From Actinomycetota bacterium (lineage in GTDB: Bacteria > Actinomycetota > Coriobacteriia > Coriobacteriales > RUG844), in the NCBI GenBank assembly GCA_013335845.1, contig JAAXUU010000032.1, forward strand, positions 1 to 9,579: DNA of 9,579 bases, in the 5' to 3' direction. The notes under the pieces are model-generated. The model had not been told where the DNA came from. It saw only the letters and a list, made by a program, of their open reading frames with translations, and did no database searches. Below, piece after piece: positions 1 to 8,614 of this stretch; the stretch's first letter is position 1, and every line of letters starts with the position of its first letter. The position numbers were made by a program, and so were the translations under genes.

Positions 1-68
1 TACATGTGCACATAGCGATTTGGAGCCGTCACGATTTCGTTCTGTACTCCGGTCGTGTATTCCAAACG

Positions 69-80
69 GTAGCATGCTAC
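69..80. promoter_or_regulatory. 12-bp perfect palindrome just upstream of dinB
   Basis: GTAGCATGCTAC reads the same on both strands and ends 9 bp before the likely dinB ATG. A perfect dyad this close to a DNA-damage polymerase start could be an operator. It does not match the actinobacterial LexA box (CGAAC-N4-GTTCG type) or the E. coli box (CTG-N10-CAG), so no regulator is assigned. Six chance base matches are enough to make a 12-bp palindrome, so it may mean nothing. Confidence 0.2.
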
Positions 81-89
81 TCTATACCT

Positions 90-1376
90 ATGAAAACCGT
101 CGCCACATCTTCCTTCGACTCCAGCGCATTCCCTGAATGGGAATCGCGCGCTATCCTACTTGTCGATCTTGATGCCTTCTTCGCCTCCGTCGAACAACTC
201 GACCATCCCGAATGGCGTGGATTGCCCGTCATCGTCGGAGGAGATGCTCAGAGGAGAGGTGTCGTATCGACATGTTCCTATGAGGCAAGGAGATTCGGTG
301 TTCATTCCGCGATGCCGAGCATCACCGCACAGCGCCTCTGTCCTAACGCGATATGGACACACGGTGATTTCAAGCGCTACAACGAAATAAGCGGAAAGGT
401 CATGGATATCCTCCGAGACGAATCTCCCCTGCTCCAACAGGTTTCAATCGATGAGGCATTCTTGGATGTCACCCCCGGCCGGTATTTCAAAGAACATCCC
501 GTCGTCATAGCGAATCGCATACGCAGACGCGTCGAAGACCTGGGTATCACCTGCTCGATTGGGGTTGGGAGCTCGAAGACAGTGGCGAAAATCGCTTCCG
601 ATTGCGATAAACCCAACGGCATCACGGTTGTTTTCCCCGGAACGGAGAAGATCTTCCTCTCGCCCCTCCCCGTCCGTTCCCTCTCAGGCATAGGTGCGCA
701 AAGTGAGAAGAGGCTCAACGAGAAGGGTATAAAGACACTGGGGGAATTGGCGGTTTGCGACCCGAATGTCCTCCGCGAGATATTCGGGACAAACGCCGAG
801 ATTATGAGGAACCGCTGCATCGGTGTAGACCCGGTCGAAGTCTCCGTCGAGCGTGAGGTTAAATCCGTATCGAATGAAATGACATTTTCGAGTGATATCG
901 GTGAAATCGCCGAGATAAAAGAGGCCATCGCCCTGCTTGCGGCCAAGGTCGGACGTCGTCTGCGACGTAAAGAACTGGCGGGGCGCACCATCGCCCTCAA
1001 AATGAAATACAGCGACCTCACGATTCGCACAGCCAGAAAAAGTATATCGGCTGCAACTGATGACGAAACGATCTACCTACCTGTTCTCTACGATCTTATA
1101 GGAGAGCTTTGGTCTGTGGGCGTCAAGTTGCGGTTACTCGGTGTGTCCGTCAGTGGTTTCGACGAACGATATGAACAACTTACTCTTTTGGACACCGAGA
1201 ACGAAATCCGGGTTAACGAAGACCTTGCCTCTATGAGTTCACAACGTAAACTCATAGAGGCAACGGACAAAGTCAAGGATAGATTCGGAGACGAAGCAGT
1301 CCGTTATGGTCGTGAACTACGCTTCAAGGATAGGGACACAGGAACCGCGCCCCAAAGTAAGGATGAATTCCACTGA
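90..1376 (+). CDS. dinB: DNA polymerase IV (Y-family translesion polymerase)
   Basis: Error-prone Y-family polymerase that copies past damaged template bases, normally recruited to stalled forks by the beta clamp. In the 428-residue form the palm motif DLDAFFASVE (residues 26-35) gives a catalytic Asp and the Phe steric gate. YEARRFGVHSAMP follows at about 64-76, and SIDEAFLDV at 119-127 supplies the second acidic pair. A helix-hairpin-helix stretch lies near 198-225 (LSGIGAQSEKRL) and the little-finger domain follows. QLTLLD at 363-368 looks like the clamp-binding peptide, followed by about 60 residues including a DRFGDEAVRYGREL block. The frame stays open to a GTG at position 6. The ATG at 90 is preferred because family members begin shortly before the DLDAFF motif. 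No Shine-Dalgarno sequence precedes 90, so a leaderless mRNA or the upstream GTG remains possible. This is the only plus-strand gene, convergent with rsfS. Confidence 0.95.
   Translation: MKTVATSSFDSSAFPEWESRAILLVDLDAFFASVEQLDHPEWRGLPVIVGGDAQRRGVVSTCSYEARRFGVHSAMPSITAQRLCPNAIWTHGDFKRYNEISGKVMDILRDESPLLQQVSIDEAFLDVTPGRYFKEHPVVIANRIRRRVEDLGITCSIGVGSSKTVAKIASDCDKPNGITVVFPGTEKIFLSPLPVRSLSGIGAQSEKRLNEKGIKTLGELAVCDPNVLREIFGTNAEIMRNRCIGVDPVEVSVEREVKSVSNEMTFSSDIGEIAEIKEAIALLAAKVGRRLRRKELAGRTIALKMKYSDLTIRTARKSISAATDDETIYLPVLYDLIGELWSVGVKLRLLGVSVSGFDERYEQLTLLDTENEIRVNEDLASMSSQRKLIEATDKVKDRFGDEAVRYGRELRFKDRDTGTAPQSKDEFH
1225..1263. repeat. Perfect 15-bp inverted repeat inside dinB
   Basis: The left arm TTGCCTCTATGAGTT (1225-1239) is exactly complementary to the right arm AACTCATAGAGGCAA (1249-1263), with a 9-nt spacer (1240-1248). 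It lies in frame within the dinB C-terminal region, after the clamp-binding motif, and encodes LASMSSQRKLIEAT. Neither strand has a T-run after the stem, so it is not a standard intrinsic terminator. Its role is unknown. A strong mRNA hairpin there is certain from base pairing, but whether it acts is not. Confidence 0.85.
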
Positions 1377-1391
1377 AGAATCCTTCACTTT
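1354..1391. terminator. Imperfect hairpin spanning the dinB/rsfS convergent junction
   Basis: AAAGTAAGGAT (1354-1364) pairs with ATCCTTCACTTT (1380-1391), leaving one bulged C at 1386 and a 15-nt loop. The stem begins in the last codons of dinB, crosses its stop and ends 1 nt before the rsfS stop on the other strand. The position suits a shared terminator for two converging transcripts. The stem is AT-rich, however, and neither side is followed by a clear U-run, so it may simply be a weak structure. Confidence 0.3.
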
Positions 1392-1392
1392 C

Positions 1393-1797
1393 CTATGACG
1401 GGTTGACTATCTTCTCGATCCTCTCGGAATAAACCGGATCGGTGATTCCCGCTTCGATCACGTCAACGATGGGAGCATCTCCCCAAAGAGTTTCCAAACG
1501 ATAGAACTCGCGCACGTCGGGTTGGAAGATATGCACTATGAAATCACCGTAATCGAGAAGAACCCAAGCCGCTTCGTCGAGTCCCTCGATGCTGAGCGGC
1601 TTGATATCAGCCTCTTTCTTAAGCGTCTCTTCAACTGCCTCGGCAATGGAAAGTACTTGACGTACATTTTGTCCTGTTGCCAAAACAAAATAATCCGTGA
1701 TAACCAATAGCTTCTCGACATCTTGTATTACGATATCGCTTGCTTTTTTCTCATCCGCAGCTCTTGCTGCGATAAGAGCCTGTTCTCTCGAATTCAC
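1393..1797 (-). CDS. rsfS: Ribosomal silencing factor RsfS
   Basis: RsfS binds ribosomal protein L14 on the large subunit and blocks subunit joining, which lowers translation in starvation or stationary phase. The 134-residue product shows the family core: DIVIQDVEKLLVITDYFVLATG (residues 21-42), WVLLDYGDFIVHIF (78-91) and REFYRLETLWGDAP (96-109). It is slightly longer than the usual 105-120 residues because of a C-terminal tail of about 20 residues. The start is a GTG preceded by GGAGG (1802-1806) with a short 4-nt spacer; no other in-frame start lies before the conserved core. It is the last gene of the minus-strand run, 61 nt after yqeK. That gap contains a TACAAT (1838-1843) that could be a -10 element, but I see no good -35 partner. 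rsfS after nadD and yqeK is a very common bacterial arrangement. Confidence 0.95.
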   Translation of the reverse strand: MNSREQALIAARAADEKKASDIVIQDVEKLLVITDYFVLATGQNVRQVLSIAEAVEETLKKEADIKPLSIEGLDEAAWVLLDYGDFIVHIFQPDVREFYRLETLWGDAPIVDVIEAGITDPVYSERIEKIVNPS

Positions 1798-1858
1798 TCA
1801 GCCTCCATTTCGCCTAAATTCTGAACTGTTGAGTCCTATTGTAGTACCATACCATAAA

Positions 1859-2449
1859 CTAACTGCGGATTTCCTTTACAAGCGAGTTCCACACATCCAA
1901 CGCACCGGGGAATATGAAACGACGGCGGTCAACGAGATGTAACAACGTGGAAGCGTATGCATCTATATAGAGTTCGTGCAGGCTTTTTTCTCCCACCGAC
2001 TCGCGGATAGCCTCGGCATCCCTCGTTTTGCGAAAGGGCTCGATTTTGTCGGCGACATAGAGTATTTCATCTAAGTCGGTCATGTCCTTCACGGCAACGG
2101 TATGGCGAGCTATCGCATCGATGATACGTTTGGACAGCTCTGGGAACTCACGCGCGACGGCCACAGCCCCCGTATGGGCGTGGAGAAGGATCGGCATGCG
2201 CCTCAATTCGTCCGTAACTGATATCCCTAACTCATCGATGCGTTCGAACAATTCATCATCATCGAGATGCTTATCCCAGTCATGGAGAAGACCCGCGATC
2301 CTGGCTTCGTCGACATCGCATCCATATAGTTCCGCTAGTGACCCGGCGGTCTCTGCGACACTTATGGAATGTGCGAGACGCGTTCCACTCAATCTGCCTT
2401 CGATGGCTTCCTGCATACGGATGATCAGTTCTTCGTCAGCTTGTGACAT
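1859..2449 (-). CDS. yqeK: YqeK-like HD-domain hydrolase (probable symmetrical Ap4A hydrolase)
   Basis: Metal-dependent HD-superfamily phosphohydrolase. The YqeK family has been shown to split diadenosine tetraphosphate symmetrically into two ADP; that activity is inferred here from family membership. The 196-residue protein has the expected metal and catalytic positions: His27 (AHSISVAE), His56-Asp57 (LLHDWDKHL), His90/His92 (LLHAHTGA), His116 (IARHT) and Asp134 in YVADKIEP, a segment typical of YqeK. The length is normal. The ATG start lies 3 nt after the nadD stop, with the ribosome-binding site (GAAAGG) inside the last nadD codons, so translation is probably coupled. The order nadD-yqeK-rsfS is conserved across Firmicutes and Actinomycetota, which supports the assignment over a generic HD protein. 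Confidence 0.9.
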   Translation of the reverse strand: MSQADEELIIRMQEAIEGRLSGTRLAHSISVAETAGSLAELYGCDVDEARIAGLLHDWDKHLDDDELFERIDELGISVTDELRRMPILLHAHTGAVAVAREFPELSKRIIDAIARHTVAVKDMTDLDEILYVADKIEPFRKTRDAEAIRESVGEKSLHELYIDAYASTLLHLVDRRRFIFPGALDVWNSLVKEIRS

Positions 2450-2452
2450 GTA

Positions 2453-3148
2453 CTACCTTTCAATACTTTTCTCGGCATAGTAGAGCCCGTTGTCTTCGAT
2501 ATATGAACATATAGCGTCAGGGGTGAGGTATCGTATCGAGTGCCCTTCTGAAATCCTCTTCCTTAAAGCAGTGGACGATATCGCAAGCTCAGGTATCTGC
2601 AAATATTCGATACGTATGTCGAACAAAGCCTTCTGTATCGCCGTCTGCGCCGCTTCGAAGGGATATCCCGGTCGCGTCACGGCGATGAAGGACGTGAGCC
2701 TCGCTAACTCTTCCGCACCGTACCAAGTTGCAACATCTGCGATGGCATCGGCACCGGTTATGAAGTAGAACTTCACATTTGGAGGATAGTGATCGCGTAG
2801 AACACGCATCGTATCGACCGTGTAGATCGGCCCTTCTCGGTCGACCTCCAAGCGACTTACATCGAACAAGGGATTCGATTCGATAGCTATCTGCGTCATC
2901 CTGAAACGATGATCGGCACTTGCCGTGTAGGTTTTCAGTTTACGGGTCGGACTACCCGCAGGCATGAATATAACCGCTTCGAGACCGAATTCCTCACGCG
3001 CTTGCTCCGCGCAGACCAAGTGGCCGAAGTGTATTGGATCGAACGTCCCACCCATGATCCCGAGACGATGCTCTTTGTGAACATCATCGAAACCGATTCT
3101 ATCGAATTTCTCGCATATCTTGAACGCAACGTGTCCCGTAGATGGCAT
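2453..3148 (-). CDS. nadD: Nicotinate-nucleotide adenylyltransferase (NadD)
   Basis: Transfers AMP from ATP to nicotinate mononucleotide, forming deamido-NAD in NAD biosynthesis. The 231-residue product has the nucleotidyltransferase motif GGTFDPIHFGH (33-43), the pocket segment FITGADAI (129-136) and the C-terminal ISSTALRKR (190-198), all diagnostic of the NadD/NadR/CoaD fold. About 29 residues precede the RLGIMGG strand, somewhat more than in many NadD proteins. No in-frame ATG, GTG or TTG start exists between the first ATG and the motif itself, so the long form is retained. The start codon overlaps the proA stop by one base (TAATG), a classic coupling arrangement. A GAGGAG at 3165-3170 is 16 nt upstream, too far to be ideal, which again points to coupling with proA translation. 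Confidence 0.96.
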   Translation of the reverse strand: MPSTGHVAFKICEKFDRIGFDDVHKEHRLGIMGGTFDPIHFGHLVCAEQAREEFGLEAVIFMPAGSPTRKLKTYTASADHRFRMTQIAIESNPLFDVSRLEVDREGPIYTVDTMRVLRDHYPPNVKFYFITGADAIADVATWYGAEELARLTSFIAVTRPGYPFEAAQTAIQKALFDIRIEYLQIPELAISSTALRKRISEGHSIRYLTPDAICSYIEDNGLYYAEKSIER

Positions 3149-4419
3149 TACCGTATCTGTCCGTCTCCTCGTAGCACGTATTTATAGCTGCAAAGCGCAA
3201 CCAAACCCATGGGCCCACGAGCATGTAACTTCTGCGTGGATATACCGATTTCAGCGCCGAGACCGAACTCACCGCCATCGGTGAAACGTGTTGAGGCGTT
3301 CGCATAGACCGCCGCTGCATCGATCCGCTGCAGGAACCGTTCACACGCATCGTCATCTTCGGCGATAATCGCTTCCGAATGCATCGTTCCGAAGGTGTTG
3401 ATATGCGCGATCGCCTCGTCAAGCCCGCGAACGCACTTGACGCTCATCTCCAAATCGAGATACTCGCGGCCCCAATCTTCCTGCACCGCAGGAACGGCGC
3501 CTTCGATTCCGCTATTTTGCGCGATTTTCAAGGAGTACTCATCGCAATGGAGCCTGATTCCTCTATCTACCAACGCAGTGAGGATAGGAGGCAGTATAAC
3601 GTCGGCGATCGATTCATCCACCAAGAGCGACTCGGCGGCATTGCATACCCCGGGACGTTGACACTTAGCATTGATGCAGATTGCAAGGGCTTTTTCGTGG
3701 TCTGCCGATTCGTGAAGATATATATGACAGTTTCCAACCCCGGTCTCGATGACGGGAACTTTGGAGTTCTCAACGCAGTTCTTGATGAGCCCGGCTCCAC
3801 CGCGAGGGATCAAGACATCGATAAGTCCATGGAGGGACATCAGTTCGCTGGTCGCTTCACGCGAGGTATCTTCTATCGACTGGATGGAACCCTGCGGTAT
3901 GCCCGCTTGCTCAGCTGACTCGGCAAGTATGCGCGAGATCGCGAGATTGGAGTGCACCGCCATGCTACCGCCACGCAATATACATGCATTCGCTGTTTTT
4001 ATGCAAAGACCAGCGGCATCGGCAGTCACATTGGGACGAGCTTCATAGATCATTGCGACGACGCCGAGAGGAACACGCACAGCGGAAAGCTCGATGCCGT
4101 TGTAGAGCGTTCTCTCTTCGATGATCTCGCCTATCGGATCCTTCTGCTTCTCCAGTACGCGGAGCGCCTCTGCAATAGCGGAAATCCGCTCTTCAGTGAG
4201 TAGCAATCGGTCTATAAGAGGTTCGGGAGTATCCATCGATCGCGCAGCTATAACATCGAGTTCGTTCGCCCTGAGAATCACATCACTTTGCGCGACGAGG
4301 GCGTCCGCCATTGCAAGCAAAGCTGCGTTGCGCACTTCAGTGGAGATGCATGAGAGTTCACGTGAAGCTTGGCGGGCTTGTACAGCCTTAGCTCTTACTT
4401 CCGATTCCTTGATGTCCAT
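3148..4419 (-). CDS. proA: Glutamate-5-semialdehyde dehydrogenase (gamma-glutamyl phosphate reductase)
   Basis: Second step of proline synthesis: NADPH-dependent reduction of gamma-glutamyl phosphate to glutamate-5-semialdehyde, which cyclises to pyrroline-5-carboxylate. The 423-residue length is typical. The aldehyde dehydrogenase fold is evident from VPLGVVAMIYEARPNVT (116-132), KTANACILRGG (141-151), IPRGGAGLI (204-212), IETGVGNCHIY (224-234) and the active-site loop QRPGVCNAAE with catalytic Cys259. The C-terminal FTDGGEFGLGAEIGIST block is also characteristic. The ATG at 4419 has a good GAGGG ribosome-binding site about 5 nt upstream. proA lies 34 nt after proB, and its stop overlaps the nadD start. 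No frame damage or missing key residue was seen. Confidence 0.98.
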   Translation of the reverse strand: MDIKESEVRAKAVQARQASRELSCISTEVRNAALLAMADALVAQSDVILRANELDVIAARSMDTPEPLIDRLLLTEERISAIAEALRVLEKQKDPIGEIIEERTLYNGIELSAVRVPLGVVAMIYEARPNVTADAAGLCIKTANACILRGGSMAVHSNLAISRILAESAEQAGIPQGSIQSIEDTSREATSELMSLHGLIDVLIPRGGAGLIKNCVENSKVPVIETGVGNCHIYLHESADHEKALAICINAKCQRPGVCNAAESLLVDESIADVILPPILTALVDRGIRLHCDEYSLKIAQNSGIEGAVPAVQEDWGREYLDLEMSVKCVRGLDEAIAHINTFGTMHSEAIIAEDDDACERFLQRIDAAAVYANASTRFTDGGEFGLGAEIGISTQKLHARGPMGLVALCSYKYVLRGDGQIR

Positions 4420-4453
4420 TACGCCCTCATTTCCGTCAATAGTATCTATCTAA

Positions 4454-7037
<2,584 letters not shown>

Positions 7038-7061
7038 TTAGGAGTCGTAAGTATTGAATCG

Positions 7062-7067
7062 ATTATA
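7062..7067 (-). promoter_or_regulatory. Candidate -10 element (TATAAT) for the obgE-proBA operon
   Basis: A perfect TATAAT on the minus strand lies 33 bp before the obgE GTG, which would give a 5' leader of roughly 25-28 nt carrying AAGGAG. The -35 region at 16-18 bp spacing falls in the loop and 3' arm of the preceding terminator (TATATT, ATATTG) and is not a good TTGACA match. The -10 match and position are good and the -35 is weak, so the promoter is likely but unproven. Confidence 0.45.
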
Positions 7068-7101
7068 AACAAAAGCCCTCCACCAATATAGGTAGAGGGC
7101 T
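7067..7101 (-). terminator. Intrinsic terminator after rplU-rpmA
   Basis: On the minus strand AGCCCTCTACC and GGTGGAGGGCT form an 11-bp stem (one U-G wobble) around the 6-nt loop TATATT, followed directly by TTTTGTTT. This is a textbook Rho-independent terminator, 28 nt after the rpmA stop codon. It separates the ribosomal protein genes from obgE. Its T-tract runs straight into the TATAAT proposed as the obgE promoter. Confidence 0.92.
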
Positions 7102-7128
7102 CCACTTATTTCGTCTAACAAGAGACCT

Positions 7129-7383
7129 TTAAGCCTCCGTAGGGCGAATGTGCACTTTACGCTTATCGCCATGCGTAAAGTCTACCGTGCCATTTTTCAG
7201 AGCGAACAAGGTATCGTCCGAACCGCGACCGACATTCTCACCGGGGTGGATATGTGTGCCGCGCTGACGAACGAGAATCGTTCCCGTGGTCACTACTTGA
7301 CCTGCGAAGCGCTTGACACCAAGACGTTTTGCCTGTGAGTCACGACCGTTTCGCGAAGAACCTAGACCTTTTTTATGTGCCAT
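7129..7383 (-). CDS. rpmA: 50S ribosomal protein L27
   Basis: Bacterial large-subunit protein whose N-terminus reaches the peptidyl transferase centre. The 84-residue sequence begins [16 protein letters not shown] and continues with [14 protein letters not shown] and [13 protein letters not shown], all highly conserved in L27. It lacks the cleavable N-terminal extension seen in many Firmicutes and starts directly at the functional MAHKKG end. The ATG is preceded by AGGGA at a suitable distance. The gene begins 19 nt after the rplU stop and ends just before a strong terminator, so rplU and rpmA form a two-gene transcription unit. Confidence 0.98.
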   Translation of the reverse strand: MAHKKGLGSSRNGRDSQAKRLGVKRFAGQVVTTGTILVRQRGTHIHPGENVGRGSDDTLFALKNGTVDFTHGDKRKVHIRPTEA

Positions 7384-7402
7384 TTAAATCCCTGCCCTAC
7401 TA

Positions 7403-7783
7403 CTATTCGCTCGCAGCGTCAGCTTTGGAAGCTTCCGTTGACTTGGTGGTCGTCTTCTTTGCCGCCTTCGGTGCCGCAGTTGAGATATCAATAATGCGGA
7501 CACGCGTCAGTTTCTGGCGATGACCACGAAGTTTCTTGTAGCCCTTGCGCTTCTTGAACTTGAATACAAGTTGCTTCTCGCCCTTGAACTGATCGATAAT
7601 CTCTGCAGTAACCGTTGCTTTGGCAAGAGCCGCTGCATCGACGACGATCTTGTCACCGTCTGCCAAGAACAGAACGTCGAGATTAACCTTATCCCCGACT
7701 TCTGCAGGAAGTTTCTCGATCTCGATCACATCATCTTTGGCAACCTTATACTGTTTGCCCCCAGTAAATACGATAGCGTACAT
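7403..7783 (-). CDS. rplU: 50S ribosomal protein L21
   Basis: Large-subunit rRNA-binding protein, normally paired with L27. The 126-residue product starts MYAIVFTGGKQYKV and has the conserved basic stretch FKKRKGYKKLRGHRQK (about 76-91). Typical L21 is about 103 residues; here residues 101-126 form an extra Ala/Lys/Thr/Ser-rich tail, a low-complexity extension common in Actinomycetota. The frame is open 9 codons further upstream, but the ATG at 7783 gives the family start and has GAAGGG 9 nt before it. Transcription probably starts at the promoter at 7823-7851, giving a leader of about 30 nt. No long leader of the kind that would hold an autoregulatory RNA structure is present. Confidence 0.97.
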   Translation of the reverse strand: MYAIVFTGGKQYKVAKDDVIEIEKLPAEVGDKVNLDVLFLADGDKIVVDAAALAKATVTAEIIDQFKGEKQLVFKFKKRKGYKKLRGHRQKLTRVRIIDISTAAPKAAKKTTTKSTEASKADAASE

Positions 7784-7822
7784 TGATATTTGCCCTTCGT
7801 TTATATACACATGCGAGGGATT

Positions 7823-7851
7823 ATCCTACCAGCGAAAACCCCACAAGTCAA
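7823..7851 (-). promoter_or_regulatory. Sigma-70-type promoter for rplU-rpmA
   Basis: On the minus strand TTGACT (7846-7851) and TAGGAT (7823-7828) are separated by exactly 17 bp, matching housekeeping promoter consensus at five of six and four of six positions. Initiation is expected near 7816, about 33 nt before the rplU ATG. The site lies in the only sizeable gap (123 bp) between DUF2344 and rplU, where a promoter is expected for a ribosomal protein pair. Confidence 0.75.
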
Positions 7852-7855
7852 CGAG

Positions 7856-7874
7856 GATACCACTATGTGGTACC
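7856..7874. promoter_or_regulatory. Dyad symmetry directly upstream of the rplU -35 box
   Basis: TACCAC-TAT-GTGGTA (7858-7872) is a perfect 6-3-6 inverted repeat. In minus-strand RNA it extends to 8 bp with one G-U pair. It ends 4 bp before the rplU -35 element and lies about 30 nt after the DUF2344 stop. It could be an operator for rplU or a weak terminator for the preceding operon. There is no U-tract after it, so a standard intrinsic terminator is unlikely. Confidence 0.35.
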
Positions 7875-7906
7875 GACGTAAATGCCAATCGAGAAATATG
7901 CGAATT

Positions 7907-8614
7907 TCAAACCTCGAATGGGTCTGCAAAACCATGTTTCGTCTCAACATATTGATGCTCACGAAGCAAGTTTCTGACAGGTATATCCATTTGCACTATC
8001 CGCTCGATCTCCCCGAGGAAAACCTCGGGACGCAACGAACCATTATTGCTTGAACGTGTGCATATTTCAAGAGTGGTATAGGTATCCGGACCACAGATAA
8101 CCCGTGGAATGCCGACTAAAAGACTTTCCAGTGATAAGGTCTTCATCTTGTGCTTACGAACGACTTCTATTTCCCCATGAGCAAGTATTTCCGCGATAGC
8201 TGACTCGATCCGATCCACAGCGCCGTCTCCCAAAGTGCTTGTGTCTATGGTCATTGCATATGTCGCTATCGTCAGCTCCGCCGCAAGTGAATCTGCGCGC
8301 GGTGAAATATAGCGAGCTTTATCGGGCTTCAGGTCCGTCACGCAGGATTTCCTCAACAGCGTCAACACTTCATCGGCATCGATATATCTTGTCAGCCATA
8401 GATCGAGATACTCCTCATCACCTGCGGTTCCGACGCCGAGAGCAGGCCCGAATGCGATCTTCATGCGCGGGCTGAACCCCGAGCTTACCGCATACGGCAA
8501 ATCGGCGCGTCGTATCATCCGCTCCTGCGCTCGGATAAGCTCGAGGTGTGAAAGGAAGCGTAGGCGGTTACCTTTTTTGTATCGGATGCGAAGTCGGAAC
8601 TGTCCATCAGCCAC
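7907..8614 (-). CDS. TIGR03936/DUF2344 radical SAM-linked protein
   Basis: A 235-residue member of the family found next to, or fused to, B12-binding radical SAM proteins of the TIGR03960 type. Its biochemical role is not established. Recognisable segments are RIRYKKGNRLRFLSHLELI (9-27), the ERMIRRADLPYAVSSGFSPR stretch (31-50) and KIAFGPALGVG (52-62), which correspond to the conserved N-terminal half of DUF2344. The C-terminal half is less distinctive. The frame is open to an ATG at 8731, but the extra 39 codons lie over the Cys-rich end of the upstream gene and look like an out-of-frame reading. The GTG at 8614 starts just before the conserved domain and is preceded by a G-rich GGGGGGTGGG. 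It overlaps the radical SAM stop by 8 nt, implying coupled expression. No terminator with a U-run follows. Confidence 0.88.
   Translation of the reverse strand: MADGQFRLRIRYKKGNRLRFLSHLELIRAQERMIRRADLPYAVSSGFSPRMKIAFGPALGVGTAGDEEYLDLWLTRYIDADEVLTLLRKSCVTDLKPDKARYISPRADSLAAELTIATYAMTIDTSTLGDGAVDRIESAIAEILAHGEIEVVRKHKMKTLSLESLLVGIPRVICGPDTYTTLEICTRSSNNGSLRPEVFLGEIERIVQMDIPVRNLLREHQYVETKHGFADPFEV

Noticed and set aside
377..1030. 654-bp open frame on the minus strand opposite dinB
   Set aside because: The translation is Ser/Arg-rich low-information sequence antisense to conserved polymerase motifs; it is a shadow frame.
3379..3918. 540-bp open frame on the plus strand opposite proA
   Set aside because: Antisense to the ProA catalytic region, with no family resemblance and no start signal.
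8571..8576. A6 run in DUF2344 as a programmed frameshift site
   Set aside because: The run reads AAA-AAA in frame, so the canonical -1 slippery phasing (X-XXY-YYZ) is absent, and the zero frame encodes the conserved YKKGNRL.
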